Source: Spirosoma taeanense
Lineage (GTDB): Bacteria; Bacteroidota; Bacteroidia; Cytophagales; Spirosomataceae
Direction of reading: 5' to 3'
Length of the DNA: 64,000 nucleotides
Assembly: GCF_013127955.1 (NCBI RefSeq)
Contig: NZ_CP053435.1
Span: forward strand, 1,488,001 to 1,552,000
The position numbers and the translations under genes are program-made. A model generated the notes under the pieces. That model was given only the letters and a program-made list of their open reading frames with translations, searched no databases and was not told the origin of the DNA. Below are positions 32,419-42,053 of the stretch, piece after piece; position 1 is the stretch's first letter; the number at the start of each line of letters is the position of its first letter.

Positions 32419-35349
32419 TCAATATTTCATTTCGCCCCGGTCTTTTTCTACGGCCGTGCGGCCTTCTTTCATCCAGACTGGCATAGGCGCGTCTTTGAGG
32501 TAGTGGTCAAAGAACTGGTATAGCCGGATACTCAGGTCTTTCGCATTATGCCGCTGGGTCAGGTTGTGCCCCTCGCCATTATACACGAGCATCCAGACCG
32601 GCTTATTTAGTCGACGTAAGGCCGAGAACAACTCAATCCCCTGATACCAGGGAACCGCCCCATCGGCGTCGTTGTGAGTCATCATCAGGGGCGTCTGCAC
32701 GCGGTTGGCGTAAAACAGGGGCGAGTTTTCGATATAGTTCATCGGCTTATCCCAGAGCGTACCGCCAATGCGGCTCTGCGTTTTCTCATACTGGAACGCC
32801 CGGCTCATCCCTGTTTCCCAGCGAATACCGCCATAGGCCGAGGTCATGTTGGCAACGGGAGCGCCCGCTTCTGCCGCCCGGAATAAATTGGTCCGGGTAA
32901 TGATATAGGCCGTTTGGTAGCCGCCCCAGCTTTGTCCCTGAATTCCAATCCGGTCCCGGTCAACAAAACCTTTATCAACCAGGCTCAGAACGCCCGGCAC
33001 CACGCAATCGTAGGCGTTCGGGCCCGGCTGCCCGGTTGTATAAACGATATCAGGTACGAAGACCAGATAGCCGTTCGAAACGCAGTAGGGAATGTTGATT
33101 GTCGAGCGGCTTGGAGCTGGAACCCGGTAGTCGTTGAGCGTTTCGGCGTTACGTTCATAGAAATACACCAGCATCGGGTATTTTTTGGCTGGATCAAACC
33201 CTTCCGGTTTAAAAAGAAGCCCTTCGAGTTTAGTGCCGTTGGTGCCCATCCAGTTTACCAATTCGACGCTGCCCCAGCGAATACTATCCTGCTGCAAGTT
33301 GGCGCGCGTCAACTGAACAGGTTTGGCCAGAGTCGTATCAGTCAGGAAGATATTGGTCGGTTCCTGGAAATTGCCCCGGTGAAACGTCATTGTCGGGGCG
33401 TTCCTGGCTTTGGTCAGACCAGCGTATCGGTGGGCGCTGTGACATAATAAGCTGGGTTCCGCTACCGACAGACCGTTTTTGTTTTTTAAAATGCCGGTCG
33501 TTTTATTGCTTTCCCAGATGCCCGTCATAAACAGTGCGTCCGCCGGATTGATCGCTTCCTGGTTGCGGCTGCGGGGTGAATCATCGGGCGTGATATCGGC
33601 CCGACGAAGCCGAACCTTATTTGTCCGACCCCAGCCAGCGGTCAGATTCAACGGCTTTTCCCGGCCGGTTGGGTCAATCTGCCAGATATCATAGCGGTCA
33701 TAGATCCAGACGTAGCGGTCGCCAGTTGTCCAGCCAGCGGCTCCGTAGGCACCCGGCAGGTTAGGCGTATCGTGTTCTTCATCAAAGAATTTGCTCGGCA
33801 GGCCGCGCGTTAGATCAATGCGTTTGTTGTCGGCGATGGACCAGGCCCGCCAGAGCGAGTCCCGTTCGTCGAACCAATAAGCATATTTACCGCCCGGCGA
33901 CAGGCCGGGGTCAGAAGCCATGACGTCATTCGCAATCCGTTTCTTCTCACCAGACTGGGCGTCGATCAGGTACAGGTCCGTATGGCCCGGGTCCCAGGAA
34001 GCCTGAACCTGATACGGGAGATCGCTCAGGCCAATCAGGTAGCGGGTGCTGACTTTGGGGTCAAAGTTAACCGTTGGAATTTCGCGATTCGCGAGGGGAA
34101 CCACCCGGTCGGCCACAACGTCGTACACGGTCAGAAAGCCGCGCTCTTTTTCTTCCTTAAGCCGCCGTTGCTGCATAGGCTGCAGACGCGTATCGGTCCA
34201 GCTCCAGACGTCTATTTTTACTTTCTCGTCGTCGGGCGTTAGCGTATCTTTTGTCGGCTTGGGCGCAATAGGCGAGGTCGAAAAATACAGCCGCCTACCA
34301 TCGTCGGCAAATTTGGGTTCGCGGTACTCATTCACCGACCAGCCTTTGGGCAGAGCGGTCGTCAACGTATCGGCAAGCACCCGGTAAGCCGCTGCGGGAG
34401 CGGTCGCTTTCCGCTTTCCTTTTGCGGGAGTTGCGGGTGCCAGGTTTTTGTAATACAATGAAAACACCCGAACGTCGGCGCCGGCGCTGTCGGCGGAGGC
34501 CATCCACGCCAGTTGCTGACCGGCTTTGTCGACGGCCAGACCTTTATAGATTTTTCGCCGGGAACTCGTATCAATCAACGTCGTCTGCCCGGTGGCCGTG
34601 TTGAGCACAAATACACCCGGCACGACAGGACTACCCGTCTTCAGCGAATCATTTGCCGATTCCTTGCTGTAGAAAATAGTCTGTCCGTTATCGGAGATAA
34701 CGACATTCGAGACGTAACGTATGGTCCGGCGGGTGCCATCGGCCATGTTGAACAGCGTCAAGTCGTCGCCTTTTATTTTCTTCGTCGATTTTCTGGCTAC
34801 GGTCGTTGTTGAGGATGGGGGAGTCGGATTCAGCGTATCGCCCCGGGGTGTCACTTTTGCTTCACTCAGCAGCTTTGGTGCATTGGCTTCCTGCGTCACG
34901 GCCAGCCATGAACCTGCTTCTTTTCCGAGTGTGTAGGCTTTTACGTTTGGTAGCTTTGTTACTGCGCCCGTTCCCAGGTTTAGCACGAGCAGGCTATCCT
35001 TAGGCATCTCGTCGGTCTTCTTCTTTTTCAATTTTGCCTTACGCGTGTCGGCAGCGGGGACTTTAAGCCTCATCACTAAAAACTTGCTGTCGGGCGTAAA
35101 CTGCGCCATGTAGCCGCGCGGAAAGACGTAGCGTTTTGGGTTGCTGCCGGCAGCAACCGCTTCCAGCCGTCCGTCGCCGTCCTGAGGGTCGATCTGATAA
35201 GCTACCCAGCGGCCATCGTTTGAGATTTTCTCGTTTCTTACGCTTTGCCAGCGGTCATAATCGGCCGACGTAAGGGGGCGTTTGGTCGTCTGGGCCAGCA
35301 GCGGTGCTGAGACAATGAATAAAAAGAACAGATAAGAGAAGCGCATCAT
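32419..35349 (-). CDS. S9 family serine peptidase (prolyl oligopeptidase / acylaminoacyl-peptidase like)
   Basis: 976 residues with signal peptide (FSYLFFLFIVSAPLLAQ). Long N-terminal beta-propeller (about 25-690) with WD-like strands, then an alpha/beta hydrolase domain. Catalytic triad: Ser807 in GIQGQSWGGY, Asp about 896 in HNDADGAVPW, and His about 928 in YNGEGHNL. Periplasmic or surface enzyme degrading oligopeptides. Longer than the usual 650-750 residues because of propeller inserts rich in Lys, Thr and Ala (PATPAKGKRKATAPAAA). No partner gene near. Confidence 0.92.
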   Translation of the reverse strand: MMRFSYLFFLFIVSAPLLAQTTKRPLTSADYDRWQSVRNEKISNDGRWVAYQIDPQDGDGRLEAVAAGSNPKRYVFPRGYMAQFTPDSKFLVMRLKVPAADTRKAKLKKKKTDEMPKDSLLVLNLGTGAVTKLPNVKAYTLGKEAGSWLAVTQEANAPKLLSEAKVTPRGDTLNPTPPSSTTTVARKSTKKIKGDDLTLFNMADGTRRTIRYVSNVVISDNGQTIFYSKESANDSLKTGSPVVPGVFVLNTATGQTTLIDTSSRRKIYKGLAVDKAGQQLAWMASADSAGADVRVFSLYYKNLAPATPAKGKRKATAPAAAYRVLADTLTTALPKGWSVNEYREPKFADDGRRLYFSTSPIAPKPTKDTLTPDDEKVKIDVWSWTDTRLQPMQQRRLKEEKERGFLTVYDVVADRVVPLANREIPTVNFDPKVSTRYLIGLSDLPYQVQASWDPGHTDLYLIDAQSGEKKRIANDVMASDPGLSPGGKYAYWFDERDSLWRAWSIADNKRIDLTRGLPSKFFDEEHDTPNLPGAYGAAGWTTGDRYVWIYDRYDIWQIDPTGREKPLNLTAGWGRTNKVRLRRADITPDDSPRSRNQEAINPADALFMTGIWESNKTTGILKNKNGLSVAEPSLLCHSAHRYAGLTKARNAPTMTFHRGNFQEPTNIFLTDTTLAKPVQLTRANLQQDSIRWGSVELVNWMGTNGTKLEGLLFKPEGFDPAKKYPMLVYFYERNAETLNDYRVPAPSRSTINIPYCVSNGYLVFVPDIVYTTGQPGPNAYDCVVPGVLSLVDKGFVDRDRIGIQGQSWGGYQTAYIITRTNLFRAAEAGAPVANMTSAYGGIRWETGMSRAFQYEKTQSRIGGTLWDKPMNYIENSPLFYANRVQTPLMMTHNDADGAVPWYQGIELFSALRRLNKPVWMLVYNGEGHNLTQRHNAKDLSIRLYQFFDHYLKDAPMPVWMKEGRTAVEKDRGEMKY

Positions 35350-35527
35350 GCTAAAAATGGGTTAGCCAATGACGAAAATACTAAAAATTGGAGGCTCTTT
35401 GAGTTAACAACCCATTGTTTTGTAAAATCACAAAAAGGCTGCTAATTATTCTGATTTATGTGCCATTTTAGGCGGAAGCTAGGGCGAAGTCACTCCGAAA
35501 CAGACCAAGACAATGGTCGCTGCCTGC

Positions 35528-36571
35528 TTAGTTACGCTGAAGTTCGGCAACGCCAACCCCGGAATCTGCTGCGCCATAATAAACCCATACCCGACCGTCG
35601 GGCCATTGCACCCAACCGTTAGTAAAAACCACGTTCGGAAAGAAGCCTTCGCGCTCCCAGGGAAGTTCGGGCACGAGCAGGGGGCGGGTAGAGCGGTCCA
35701 GAACCTTTGACGGATCCTCTTTATCCAGAAGCGCCAGGGCCAGGGCATAAGCATTGGTTGCATCGGCACCGTGGTAACAGATAAGCCAGCCCTCATCAGT
35801 CAGGATTGGCTCGGGGCCTCCGCCAATTTTGCCTCCTTCCCAGATGAAGGCCGGGTCATCGTGGCCCCGCCCTCCAAACAGAAACTTATGGTTTCCCCAG
35901 TGAACACCATCAATGGATTCGGCCAGCCAGATGGATGGTTTGCCAATTTCCGAAGCCATTGGCCGGTGTAGCAGCTTATACTTACCGTCGATCTTGGCCG
36001 GAAATAAAGCAACATCTTTGTTGGGGGGCGGCAGAATCAGTCCAATCCGGTCAACCGTCTTAAAATCGGTTGTGACAGCCATGCCAACAGCCGGACCCTG
36101 TTCAGACACGGCCGTGTAGGCAATCCAGTAGCGACCATCCAGATACGTAATGCGGGCATCTTCGATGCCATACGACTCATCCATCCGGGCGGGAAACAAA
36201 AACGGTTTTGTATCCACCACAAAGTGAATACCATCGATACTGCGGGCTAGCCGCAAATGGCTGAGCGAGGTCAGATACTGCCGGCCGCGGAGCGTCACAA
36301 CGCGCGGGTCATAATCGCCATCCGGCTCATCGAACTGTTTGACGGTTAAGGTTGGAACCCCATCCCGGTTTTCAATTAAAGGGATCTGAATCTTACCCGG
36401 CTGGGGTTTAGGCGCTTCGGCCACGCGCAGCAATAAAATAATTTCGTCGCCAAACCGACAGGCCGCCGGGTTAAATGCGCCAAGGACCTCGAAGCCGTCG
36501 ATGGATGGTTTCACATCCTGCGTGCTCAGAATGGGCTGATCCGACAGGCGCCGGAGCTGATAATTTTGCAT
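35528..36571 (-). CDS. GH130 family beta-mannoside phosphorylase/mannosidase
   Basis: 347 residues from ATG 36571 (MQNYQLRRLSDQPIL). Five-bladed propeller with GH130 signatures: VLGAFNPAACRFGDEIILLLRV near the start, DPRVVTLRGRQYL, YGIEDARITYLDGRYWIAYT containing the catalytic Asp, IDGKYKLLHRP and FLFGGRGHDDPAFIWEGGKIGGG with phosphate/sugar-binding residues, and VHYGAADSGVGVAEL-like ending. Acts on beta-linked mannosides, cytoplasmic since no signal is present. Phosphorylase and hydrolase members cannot be separated from sequence alone by eye. Confidence 0.88.
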   Translation of the reverse strand: MQNYQLRRLSDQPILSTQDVKPSIDGFEVLGAFNPAACRFGDEIILLLRVAEAPKPQPGKIQIPLIENRDGVPTLTVKQFDEPDGDYDPRVVTLRGRQYLTSLSHLRLARSIDGIHFVVDTKPFLFPARMDESYGIEDARITYLDGRYWIAYTAVSEQGPAVGMAVTTDFKTVDRIGLILPPPNKDVALFPAKIDGKYKLLHRPMASEIGKPSIWLAESIDGVHWGNHKFLFGGRGHDDPAFIWEGGKIGGGPEPILTDEGWLICYHGADATNAYALALALLDKEDPSKVLDRSTRPLLVPELPWEREGFFPNVVFTNGWVQWPDGRVWVYYGAADSGVGVAELQRN

Positions 36572-36805
36572 TGAGTCGAAAAGTTGTAAGTTTAGGCTGG
36601 AGTTAGCTATTCGCAGGCCCATACCTGAATTGGCCCGATAACTCACAAACTTGTAGGAGGGTGACCCGGCTCAATTTCTTAACCTTAAACGCGCCCGGCT
36701 GTTAGTACCGTTTACTCAATTAGTCGAAAAACCTGACAACCTTCCACGATAGAGCCGGGTTATGAGGCTACAAAACCTAAAACATAACGTAGACTACTTA
36801 CTACC

Positions 36806-37069
36806 ATGATTACCCAGCCCCTGTTTGATCAAGATAACGATGTGCTGATGATGAATCCAGATCCGGAAACGGCCGCTCTTGACGATGACGACGATGATTT
36901 CGACGGCGGTGCCGATTTTGATGAGCTTGGTTCAGGAGCCACCAGCGGTTATGGCGAAGAGGACATCGACGATATCGACGCTGATGAGGCTGATTTTGAT
37001 GACGACGATCTAAGCGAAGAGCTGGACGACGACATCAACGACGACCTTGATGACGACAGCATGGAATAA
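36806..37069 (+). CDS. Highly acidic Asp-rich small protein
   Basis: 87 residues with about 31 Asp and 8 Glu and no Lys, Arg or His at all, giving an extreme negative charge. Runs such as ALDDDDDDFD, ADFDDDDLSEEL and DDDINDDLDDDSME alternate with Ile, Leu and Phe at regular places. No globular fold expected; it may bind cations or basic proteins, or act as an osmotic or calcium-binding polypeptide. It is not recognised as a known family. The start ATG at 36806 is clean. A second acidic protein follows at 37153. Confidence 0.65.
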   Translation: MITQPLFDQDNDVLMMNPDPETAALDDDDDDFDGGADFDELGSGATSGYGEEDIDDIDADEADFDDDDLSEELDDDINDDLDDDSME

Positions 37070-37152
37070 GTGAAGGTCACTGATGCGCCCGGCAGCTTTT
37101 GACTGCAACCGCCGGACGTAGCTATTTTTCACCCAGAGTAACCAGATAACCG

Positions 37153-37338
37153 ATGACGCCATCAGAACCATTACAGGACTCAGAAGAAAACCGGGAGGCA
37201 TCCAACGGCAACAACGGCCCCGACGGAACCGCTCCCGACAGCGAGACGCAATCGTCGGCTGCCAGTGAGGACGGTGGCCGCACGAGCGAAGACGGTTCGC
37301 GCGCGCCCAATGATCCGGCCGAGGGTGCTGATTTTTAA
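37153..37338 (+). CDS. Small acidic disordered protein
   Basis: 61 residues (MTPSEPLQDSEENREASNGN...), rich in Ser, Glu, Asp, Asn, Gly and Pro, with only three Arg. No hydrophobic core, so intrinsically disordered. The ATG follows the acidic-protein gene by 83 bp, and the stop is directly before a hairpin at 37350-37384, which supports a real transcript. No family recognised. Confidence 0.5.
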   Translation: MTPSEPLQDSEENREASNGNNGPDGTAPDSETQSSAASEDGGRTSEDGSRAPNDPAEGADF

Positions 37339-37349
37339 TGTTCCGGCCA

Positions 37350-37384
37350 TTTGCCTGTTCGCTAGGTAACGCTGAACAGGCAAA
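37350..37384. terminator. Terminator after the small acidic proteins
   Basis: 11-bp stem TTTGCCTGTTC / GAACAGGCAAA with a 13-nt loop, between the small acidic gene and the convergent isochorismate synthase stop. Confidence 0.75.
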
Positions 37385-37396
37385 CCCGCCAATTGC

Positions 37397-38650
37397 TTAA
37401 ACTGCCAGACACCGTAACAGGGTCTGGCATTTCATTTCGGTTTCCTGCCATTCGTGCTCCGGGACCGAATCTTCCGTCAGGCCAGCACCGGCATAAAGGG
37501 TGGCCACCCGGCCTTCGAGTTTCATGCAGCGAATATGCACAAACAGATTGCTGGCCGCTCCCTCGTTATTGGTATTGATGTTGACGGGTCCCAGAAAGCC
37601 ACTGTAAAATTCCCGATTATGCGACTCGTGGCTTCTAATGAAATCAAACGCCACATCGCGCGGGGTGCCGCATACGGCCGAGGTCGGGTGCAGTAAGCGG
37701 AGCATTACGGTGCCCAACTGCGGGTAATGCACAGCCTGCGTATCGACCGTAAAGCGCGTACCGAGGTGCATCAGATTCCCCGCCACGATGGTTTTCGGGC
37801 CTTCTTCCAGATACTCACGCAGCCGTATCTTCTTAAAGCACTCAATGATGTAGCGGCTGACCAGAGCCTGCTCTTCAATCTCTTTCTGCGACCACATCGC
37901 TTCGGCGGGACGTTTGAGGGTGCCGTCGGGTAAGTAAGCCGACTGCGTACCCGCCAGCGATGCGGTCTGGAATATGCCCTGCGGATCAACACTCACCAGA
38001 CGTTCCGGCGTGGCGCTGATCCAGATCTGGCCTTTCTCGGGAACAGAAACCGCCGACACGAAGGCAGTTGGATAGGTCTCACAGAGTTTATCAAACAGCG
38101 CAACCGCGTTCGGCGCATCAGTAAACTGCACGCGCTTGATCCGGGAGAGTACTACTTTCCGAAACTCGCCCCGCTGCATGGCCTCAACCGCTTCCGCTAC
38201 GTTCTGAACGTATTGGATTTCGGCATCAGGGTCCGGCAGCGATACCAGAACCGTTGGGGCCGATTCTGGACTAACCAATCGACCGGCTGCACTGGTCAGT
38301 GTTTCCTGAAACAGATCACTTGCCTGGCCGGCGGCATACGTAACCTCAGCGGGACCGTTCTGCGGAACCACCGCATGGACGTCGGCTCGCAGAAATAGCG
38401 TTCGGGGGGGCGTATCGGTGCCAAAATCCAGGTTGTCGAATGGACTAAGCGCAAAGCCGGCGGGAAGTTCTTCCAGATCAGCCGGCACGCGGGGCAGTAC
38501 CTCGTCAAACGAGACAATCAGGTGTTTGTCGTGCTGATTAGGTAATCGCCAGAGCGCGGCCGGAAACCCTAAGGTTCGCGCTGTTTCCCACAAATCAACA
38601 GCTGTGGGTTGTTCGGTTATAACGTAGTTGATGACGTGATCAGATTGCAT
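37397..38650 (-). CDS. menF: Isochorismate synthase
   Basis: 417 residues from ATG 38650; a TTG two codons earlier is possible. Chorismate-binding family: FRKVVLSRIKRV, GQIWISATPERLVSV, AGTQSAYLPDG, MHLGTRF, LLHPTSAVCGTPRD, and SHNREFYSGFLGPVNI, with the Glu/Asp of the Mg site (ATPERL). Converts chorismate to isochorismate, the first step to menaquinone. EntC-type enzymes are close relatives, but the neighbouring thioesterase suggests the menaquinone pathway. Confidence 0.9.
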   Translation of the reverse strand: MQSDHVINYVITEQPTAVDLWETARTLGFPAALWRLPNQHDKHLIVSFDEVLPRVPADLEELPAGFALSPFDNLDFGTDTPPRTLFLRADVHAVVPQNGPAEVTYAAGQASDLFQETLTSAAGRLVSPESAPTVLVSLPDPDAEIQYVQNVAEAVEAMQRGEFRKVVLSRIKRVQFTDAPNAVALFDKLCETYPTAFVSAVSVPEKGQIWISATPERLVSVDPQGIFQTASLAGTQSAYLPDGTLKRPAEAMWSQKEIEEQALVSRYIIECFKKIRLREYLEEGPKTIVAGNLMHLGTRFTVDTQAVHYPQLGTVMLRLLHPTSAVCGTPRDVAFDFIRSHESHNREFYSGFLGPVNINTNNEGAASNLFVHIRCMKLEGRVATLYAGAGLTEDSVPEHEWQETEMKCQTLLRCLAV

Positions 38651-38788
38651 AGCCAATAGCCGACCATCTGCGGGGCGGCTATATTGGTAACAGTTTGGAA
38701 AAGAAATTTGTGCGATACCTGGCGTAAGTTCGGGTGTAAACTGAGTTTAAGTGGTTTTGAAGTGCATTCCCGAAGGCTCTAACCTGGC

Positions 38789-39208
38789 TTACTGATTGGT
38801 TATTACCGCAATCGTCAGCCGGCTTACGCAAACTGTGCGGCCCTGTTCGTCGGTGATGCGAATGTCCCAGACGTGGGTTGTCCGACCGACATGAATGGGT
38901 GTGCAGCGGCCATACACCCAGCCGTCGCGCACGGCGCGAATGTGGTTGGCGTTGATTTCAACCCCAACGGCCCGTTGTTTGGTGGGGTCATCGAGCATCA
39001 TAAACGAAGCGACGCTGCCGAGCGATTCGGCCAGAACCACCGACGCTCCCCCGTGCAGAATGCCGAAAGGCTGGTGTGTGCGGCCATCAACCGGCATCCG
39101 GGCCGTCAGAAAGCCTTCGCCTGCCTCCGTAAATTCAATACCAAGGTGTTTGACGATGGAGTCAGCGTGCATGAACTGAAGGTTACTTAGGTCGAAGCCG
39201 CCTTTCAT
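38789..39208 (-). CDS. Hotdog-fold thioesterase (DHNA-CoA type, PaaI family)
   Basis: 139 residues from ATG 39208. The 4HBT hotdog signature is HQPFGILHGGASVVLAESLGSVAS, with the catalytic Glu in AESLG, followed by VEINANHIRAVRDGWVYG and LTIAVI. Such proteins hydrolyse 1,4-dihydroxy-2-naphthoyl-CoA in menaquinone synthesis (MenI) or other aromatic thioesters. It lies 138 bp upstream of isochorismate synthase on the same strand, so the menaquinone role is the best guess. Divergent from the histidine phosphatase gene. Confidence 0.85.
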   Translation of the reverse strand: MKGGFDLSNLQFMHADSIVKHLGIEFTEAGEGFLTARMPVDGRTHQPFGILHGGASVVLAESLGSVASFMMLDDPTKQRAVGVEINANHIRAVRDGWVYGRCTPIHVGRTTHVWDIRITDEQGRTVCVSRLTIAVITNQ

Positions 39209-39226
39209 ACTACCGTGATTTTTACG

Positions 39227-39234
39227 TATTTTTG
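39227..39234 (+). promoter_or_regulatory. Bacteroidota -7 box for the histidine phosphatase gene
   Basis: TATTTTTG fits TAnnTTTG exactly. It overlaps an upstream TTG that would otherwise be read as a start, so it favours the TTG at 39268 as the true start. No clear -33 TTG is seen. Confidence 0.5.
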
Positions 39235-39267
39235 CACCCGAATACAACGAAAGACAAAGCTACGGGC

Positions 39268-39903
39268 TTGCAGCAAAAAACCATATACTTAATCCGTCAC
39301 GGCGAAACCGACTTTAATCGTCGGGGAGTCGTGCAGGGCAGTGGTGTTGACTCTGATCTGAACACCATGGGCCGGGCGCAGGCCATGGCGTTTTTTCAGG
39401 CGTATCAGCATGTTGGGTTCGACAAAATCTATATCTCGGGCCTGAAGCGCACCTTCCAGACAGTCGAGCCATTTATTGACCTTGGCATCCCGTTCGAGAA
39501 ACTTACGGGACTGAATGAGATCAGCTGGGGCGTTATGGAAGGGAAGGTGCCCGGTAATATTGATAACGAATATTACCGCAACCTGATTGAGGCCTGGGCG
39601 TCGGGCAATACAGCCGTGCCGACCGATGGGGGCGAAAGTCCCGATCAGGTGGCAGCCCGCCAGAAAACGGCTATCGACGTAATCCTGTCCCATCCCGGCG
39701 AAACGACTGTGCTGGTTGCCATGCACGGGCGCGCTATGCGGATTCTGCTTTGCTGGCTAACGAAGCAGCCCCTCTCGGCGATGGATAATTTTGAGCACAG
39801 CAATCTCTGCCTGTACAAGCTCTGCTACGACTACGATTCGCAAACATTTACGATTGAACTGGCCAATGATACGGCTCATCTGCTAACCCTGGCGATGGCC
39901 TGA
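39268..39903 (+). CDS. Histidine phosphatase family protein (phosphoglycerate mutase-like)
   Basis: 211 residues from TTG 39268 (LQQKTIYLIRHGETDFNRRG). The catalytic histidine motif is RHGETDFN, with the second His in LVAMHGRAMR and Glu in LNEISWGVMEG. It is a cofactor-independent phosphatase of the PhoE/GpmB type with an uncertain substrate; in some organisms members act on phosphorylated sugars or nucleotides. The long earlier frame begins at TTG 39232 inside the promoter box. Single gene, divergent from the thioesterase. Confidence 0.83.
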   Translation: MQQKTIYLIRHGETDFNRRGVVQGSGVDSDLNTMGRAQAMAFFQAYQHVGFDKIYISGLKRTFQTVEPFIDLGIPFEKLTGLNEISWGVMEGKVPGNIDNEYYRNLIEAWASGNTAVPTDGGESPDQVAARQKTAIDVILSHPGETTVLVAMHGRAMRILLCWLTKQPLSAMDNFEHSNLCLYKLCYDYDSQTFTIELANDTAHLLTLAMA

Positions 39904-40008
39904 TTACGGGCTGCGCATCCGGCATCCGCTGATCGCGTCATTCTGGCCTCGTAGCTTGCGAATCCATCCGTTCGTGTAGTTATCCCATCGATTTGCCCCA
40001 AAATCCCG

Positions 40009-40016
40009 TACATTCG
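40009..40016 (+). promoter_or_regulatory. Bacteroidota -7 box for the LytS-type kinase gene
   Basis: TACATTCG (TAnnTTCG variant) 31 bp before the ATG at 40047. The same octamer occurs before the gene at 42945. Confidence 0.45.
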
Positions 40017-40046
40017 TTTATTGCCCTGCAAAGGGTCGTTACTGGA

Positions 40047-41120
40047 ATGGGTATTGAAAAACAGAAAATATACTGGTTTTGTCAGCTCTTTGGCTGGACG
40101 CTCCTCATTGCGGTGGAGTACATGGCTTATGTGCTGGAAGATGGATTTGTGGCCGACGCACTGTACCTGGCCATCGCCAATATCTTCCTGGGTATTACGC
40201 TGACGCACCTCTATCGCCTGATGATCCGGCGCTGGAACTGGGTTCGGCTGCCGTTTGTGCGGCTGGCTCCCCGGGTGCTGCTGTCCATCTTTGTGCTGGC
40301 CCTGATCATGACAATGGTCAACCTGCCTTTCGATCGGCTGATTGTGCCGCAGCACCTGATTGATGAGCCCTGGCCGGTTATCGGGTATCTGCTGAGTTGG
40401 GGGAAAACAATGCTGACGTGGGTACTGAGCTATACAGTTTACCATTATCTCGAACAGTCGCGGAACGCGGAGATTGAGAAAATTCTGCTCAAAACCAGCA
40501 TCCGCGAAACCGAAGCCAAGGTGCTGCGGTCGCAGCTGAATCCTCATTTTGTGTTCAATGCGCTGAACAGCATTCGGGCGCTGGTGTACGAAAATCCTGA
40601 GAAGGCGCAGAAAGGCATCACGCAGCTCTCTAACCTGCTTCGTAACTCGCTGCTGGCCGACCGCCGTAAGACTGTTGAGCTACGTGAAGAAATCAAGACG
40701 GTCGAGGATTATCTGGCGCTCGAAAAAGTTCGCTATGAAGATCGGCTCAGCTGCAACTTCGAACTGGACGCCCGGACGCTGTTCTGGCAGGTGCCGCCCA
40801 TGATGCTGCAAACGCTGGTCGAGAATGCCATCAAGCACGGCGTATCGAAGGCCGTTGGGGGCGGGTTTATTGAGGTGAAATCAACGATTGTCGCCGATAA
40901 GCTGCATATCATTATCCGAAATACGGGCGTACTGGGCGATAAAGAAGCATCGGGTGGCTTTGGCCTCGCCAACACGGCTCAACGGCTCGAACTGCTGTAT
41001 GGGCCCGATGCTACGTTCCAGATTTTCCAGGAGGATGATAATATTGTCTGCGCGGATATCACTATTCCTGCTCAGTCGGAGGGTCTGTTCCGGCGGAGTG
41101 AAAAAGCAAAAACCAGTTGA
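40047..41120 (+). CDS. LytS-type histidine kinase
   Basis: 357 residues from ATG 40047 (MGIEKQKIYWFCQLFGWTLL); the TTG at 39993 would include the promoter. Four hydrophobic N-terminal spans (about 10-150), then the His_kinase domain (PF06580) with LRSQLNPHFVFNALNSIRALVYENP, whose His is the phosphorylation site, and an ATPase domain with VENAIKHGVSK and GFGLANTAQRLELLYG. It partners the LytTR regulator that starts 76 bp downstream. Such pairs regulate envelope genes in Bacteroidota. Confidence 0.92.
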   Translation: MGIEKQKIYWFCQLFGWTLLIAVEYMAYVLEDGFVADALYLAIANIFLGITLTHLYRLMIRRWNWVRLPFVRLAPRVLLSIFVLALIMTMVNLPFDRLIVPQHLIDEPWPVIGYLLSWGKTMLTWVLSYTVYHYLEQSRNAEIEKILLKTSIRETEAKVLRSQLNPHFVFNALNSIRALVYENPEKAQKGITQLSNLLRNSLLADRRKTVELREEIKTVEDYLALEKVRYEDRLSCNFELDARTLFWQVPPMMLQTLVENAIKHGVSKAVGGGFIEVKSTIVADKLHIIIRNTGVLGDKEASGGFGLANTAQRLELLYGPDATFQIFQEDDNIVCADITIPAQSEGLFRRSEKAKTS

Positions 41121-41196
41121 GTGCGTGGCTACAGCTCTCCGCGCCGGTTCGCCTGCGTTCCGGACAGGTATCTCCATTCACTCGTAACCAAGTCCC

Positions 41197-41931
41197 ATGA
41201 AAACCCTGATCATTGACGACGAACGCCTGGCCCGCAATGAACTGCGTCGGCTGCTCGACAACTTCCCGAAAATCCAGATTGTGGGCGAAGCCGCCAACGC
41301 CGACGAAGCTCTCCCGATGATTGATGAACTGGAACCAGACCTGTTGTTCCTGGATATTCAGATGCCGGGCAAAAACGGCTTTGAACTGCTGCAGTCCATC
41401 GAAGGCAAAACCCCGGAGGTTATCTTCACGACGGCTTACGACGAATACGCAATCAAAGCGTTTGAGTTCAACGCGCTCGATTACCTGCTCAAACCGGTTG
41501 AACTGGCCCGGCTGAGCGAAGCCATCCACCGCGTAGAAGAGGAACAGCATATTCCCGAGCCCGGCGCAACGCCAACCGGACCGGCTACGAAGATTCTGGG
41601 CGAAAACGATCAGGTATTCGTCAAGGACGGCGAAAAATGCTGGTTTGTGAAACTAGGGAAAGTCCGGCTGTTTGAGTCAATGGGCAATTACGTCCGGCTA
41701 TACTTTGACGACCAGAAACCGCTAGTGCTCAAATCCCTGAATGCACTCGAGGACCGGCTGAATCCCGCTACGTTCTTCCGCGCCAATCGCAAGCATATTA
41801 TTAATCTGCAGTGGATCGAAAAAATTGAGCCCTGGTTCAGCGGGGGCTTACTGGTTACGTTGCGGGGGGGCGATAAAATCGAAATAAGTCGTCGGCAGGC
41901 TATTCGGTTTAAAGATTTACTAAGTTTGTAG
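41197..41931 (+). CDS. LytTR family response regulator
   Basis: 244 residues. Receiver with IIDDERLARNELRRLL, Asp in LLFLDIQMPGKNGFEL, Thr in VIFTTAYDEYA and Lys in YLLKPVEL. The C-terminal LytTR DNA-binding domain has VFVKDGEKCWFVKLGKVRLFE, then RANRKHIINLQWIEKIE and GDKIEISRRQAIRFKDLL. Transcribed with the LytS-type kinase. Typical LytTR sites are two direct repeats; none could be located by eye. Confidence 0.93.
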   Translation: MKTLIIDDERLARNELRRLLDNFPKIQIVGEAANADEALPMIDELEPDLLFLDIQMPGKNGFELLQSIEGKTPEVIFTTAYDEYAIKAFEFNALDYLLKPVELARLSEAIHRVEEEQHIPEPGATPTGPATKILGENDQVFVKDGEKCWFVKLGKVRLFESMGNYVRLYFDDQKPLVLKSLNALEDRLNPATFFRANRKHIINLQWIEKIEPWFSGGLLVTLRGGDKIEISRRQAIRFKDLLSL

Positions 41932-42053
41932 TATATAGGGAAAGTCGGTTTCTGGATAGAGTTGACAGAAGGTTTTGTCAACCAATATACGTGAATTGGC
42001 TCGTCCCTGAGAACTACCGGCAAGCGGTCCCTATAAGCCGCTTGCTTTCCTGC

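Noticed and set aside
39876..40547. 223-residue minus-strand frame over the LytS-type kinase
   Set aside because: His- and Gln-rich antisense translation of a membrane kinase gene; not a believable protein.
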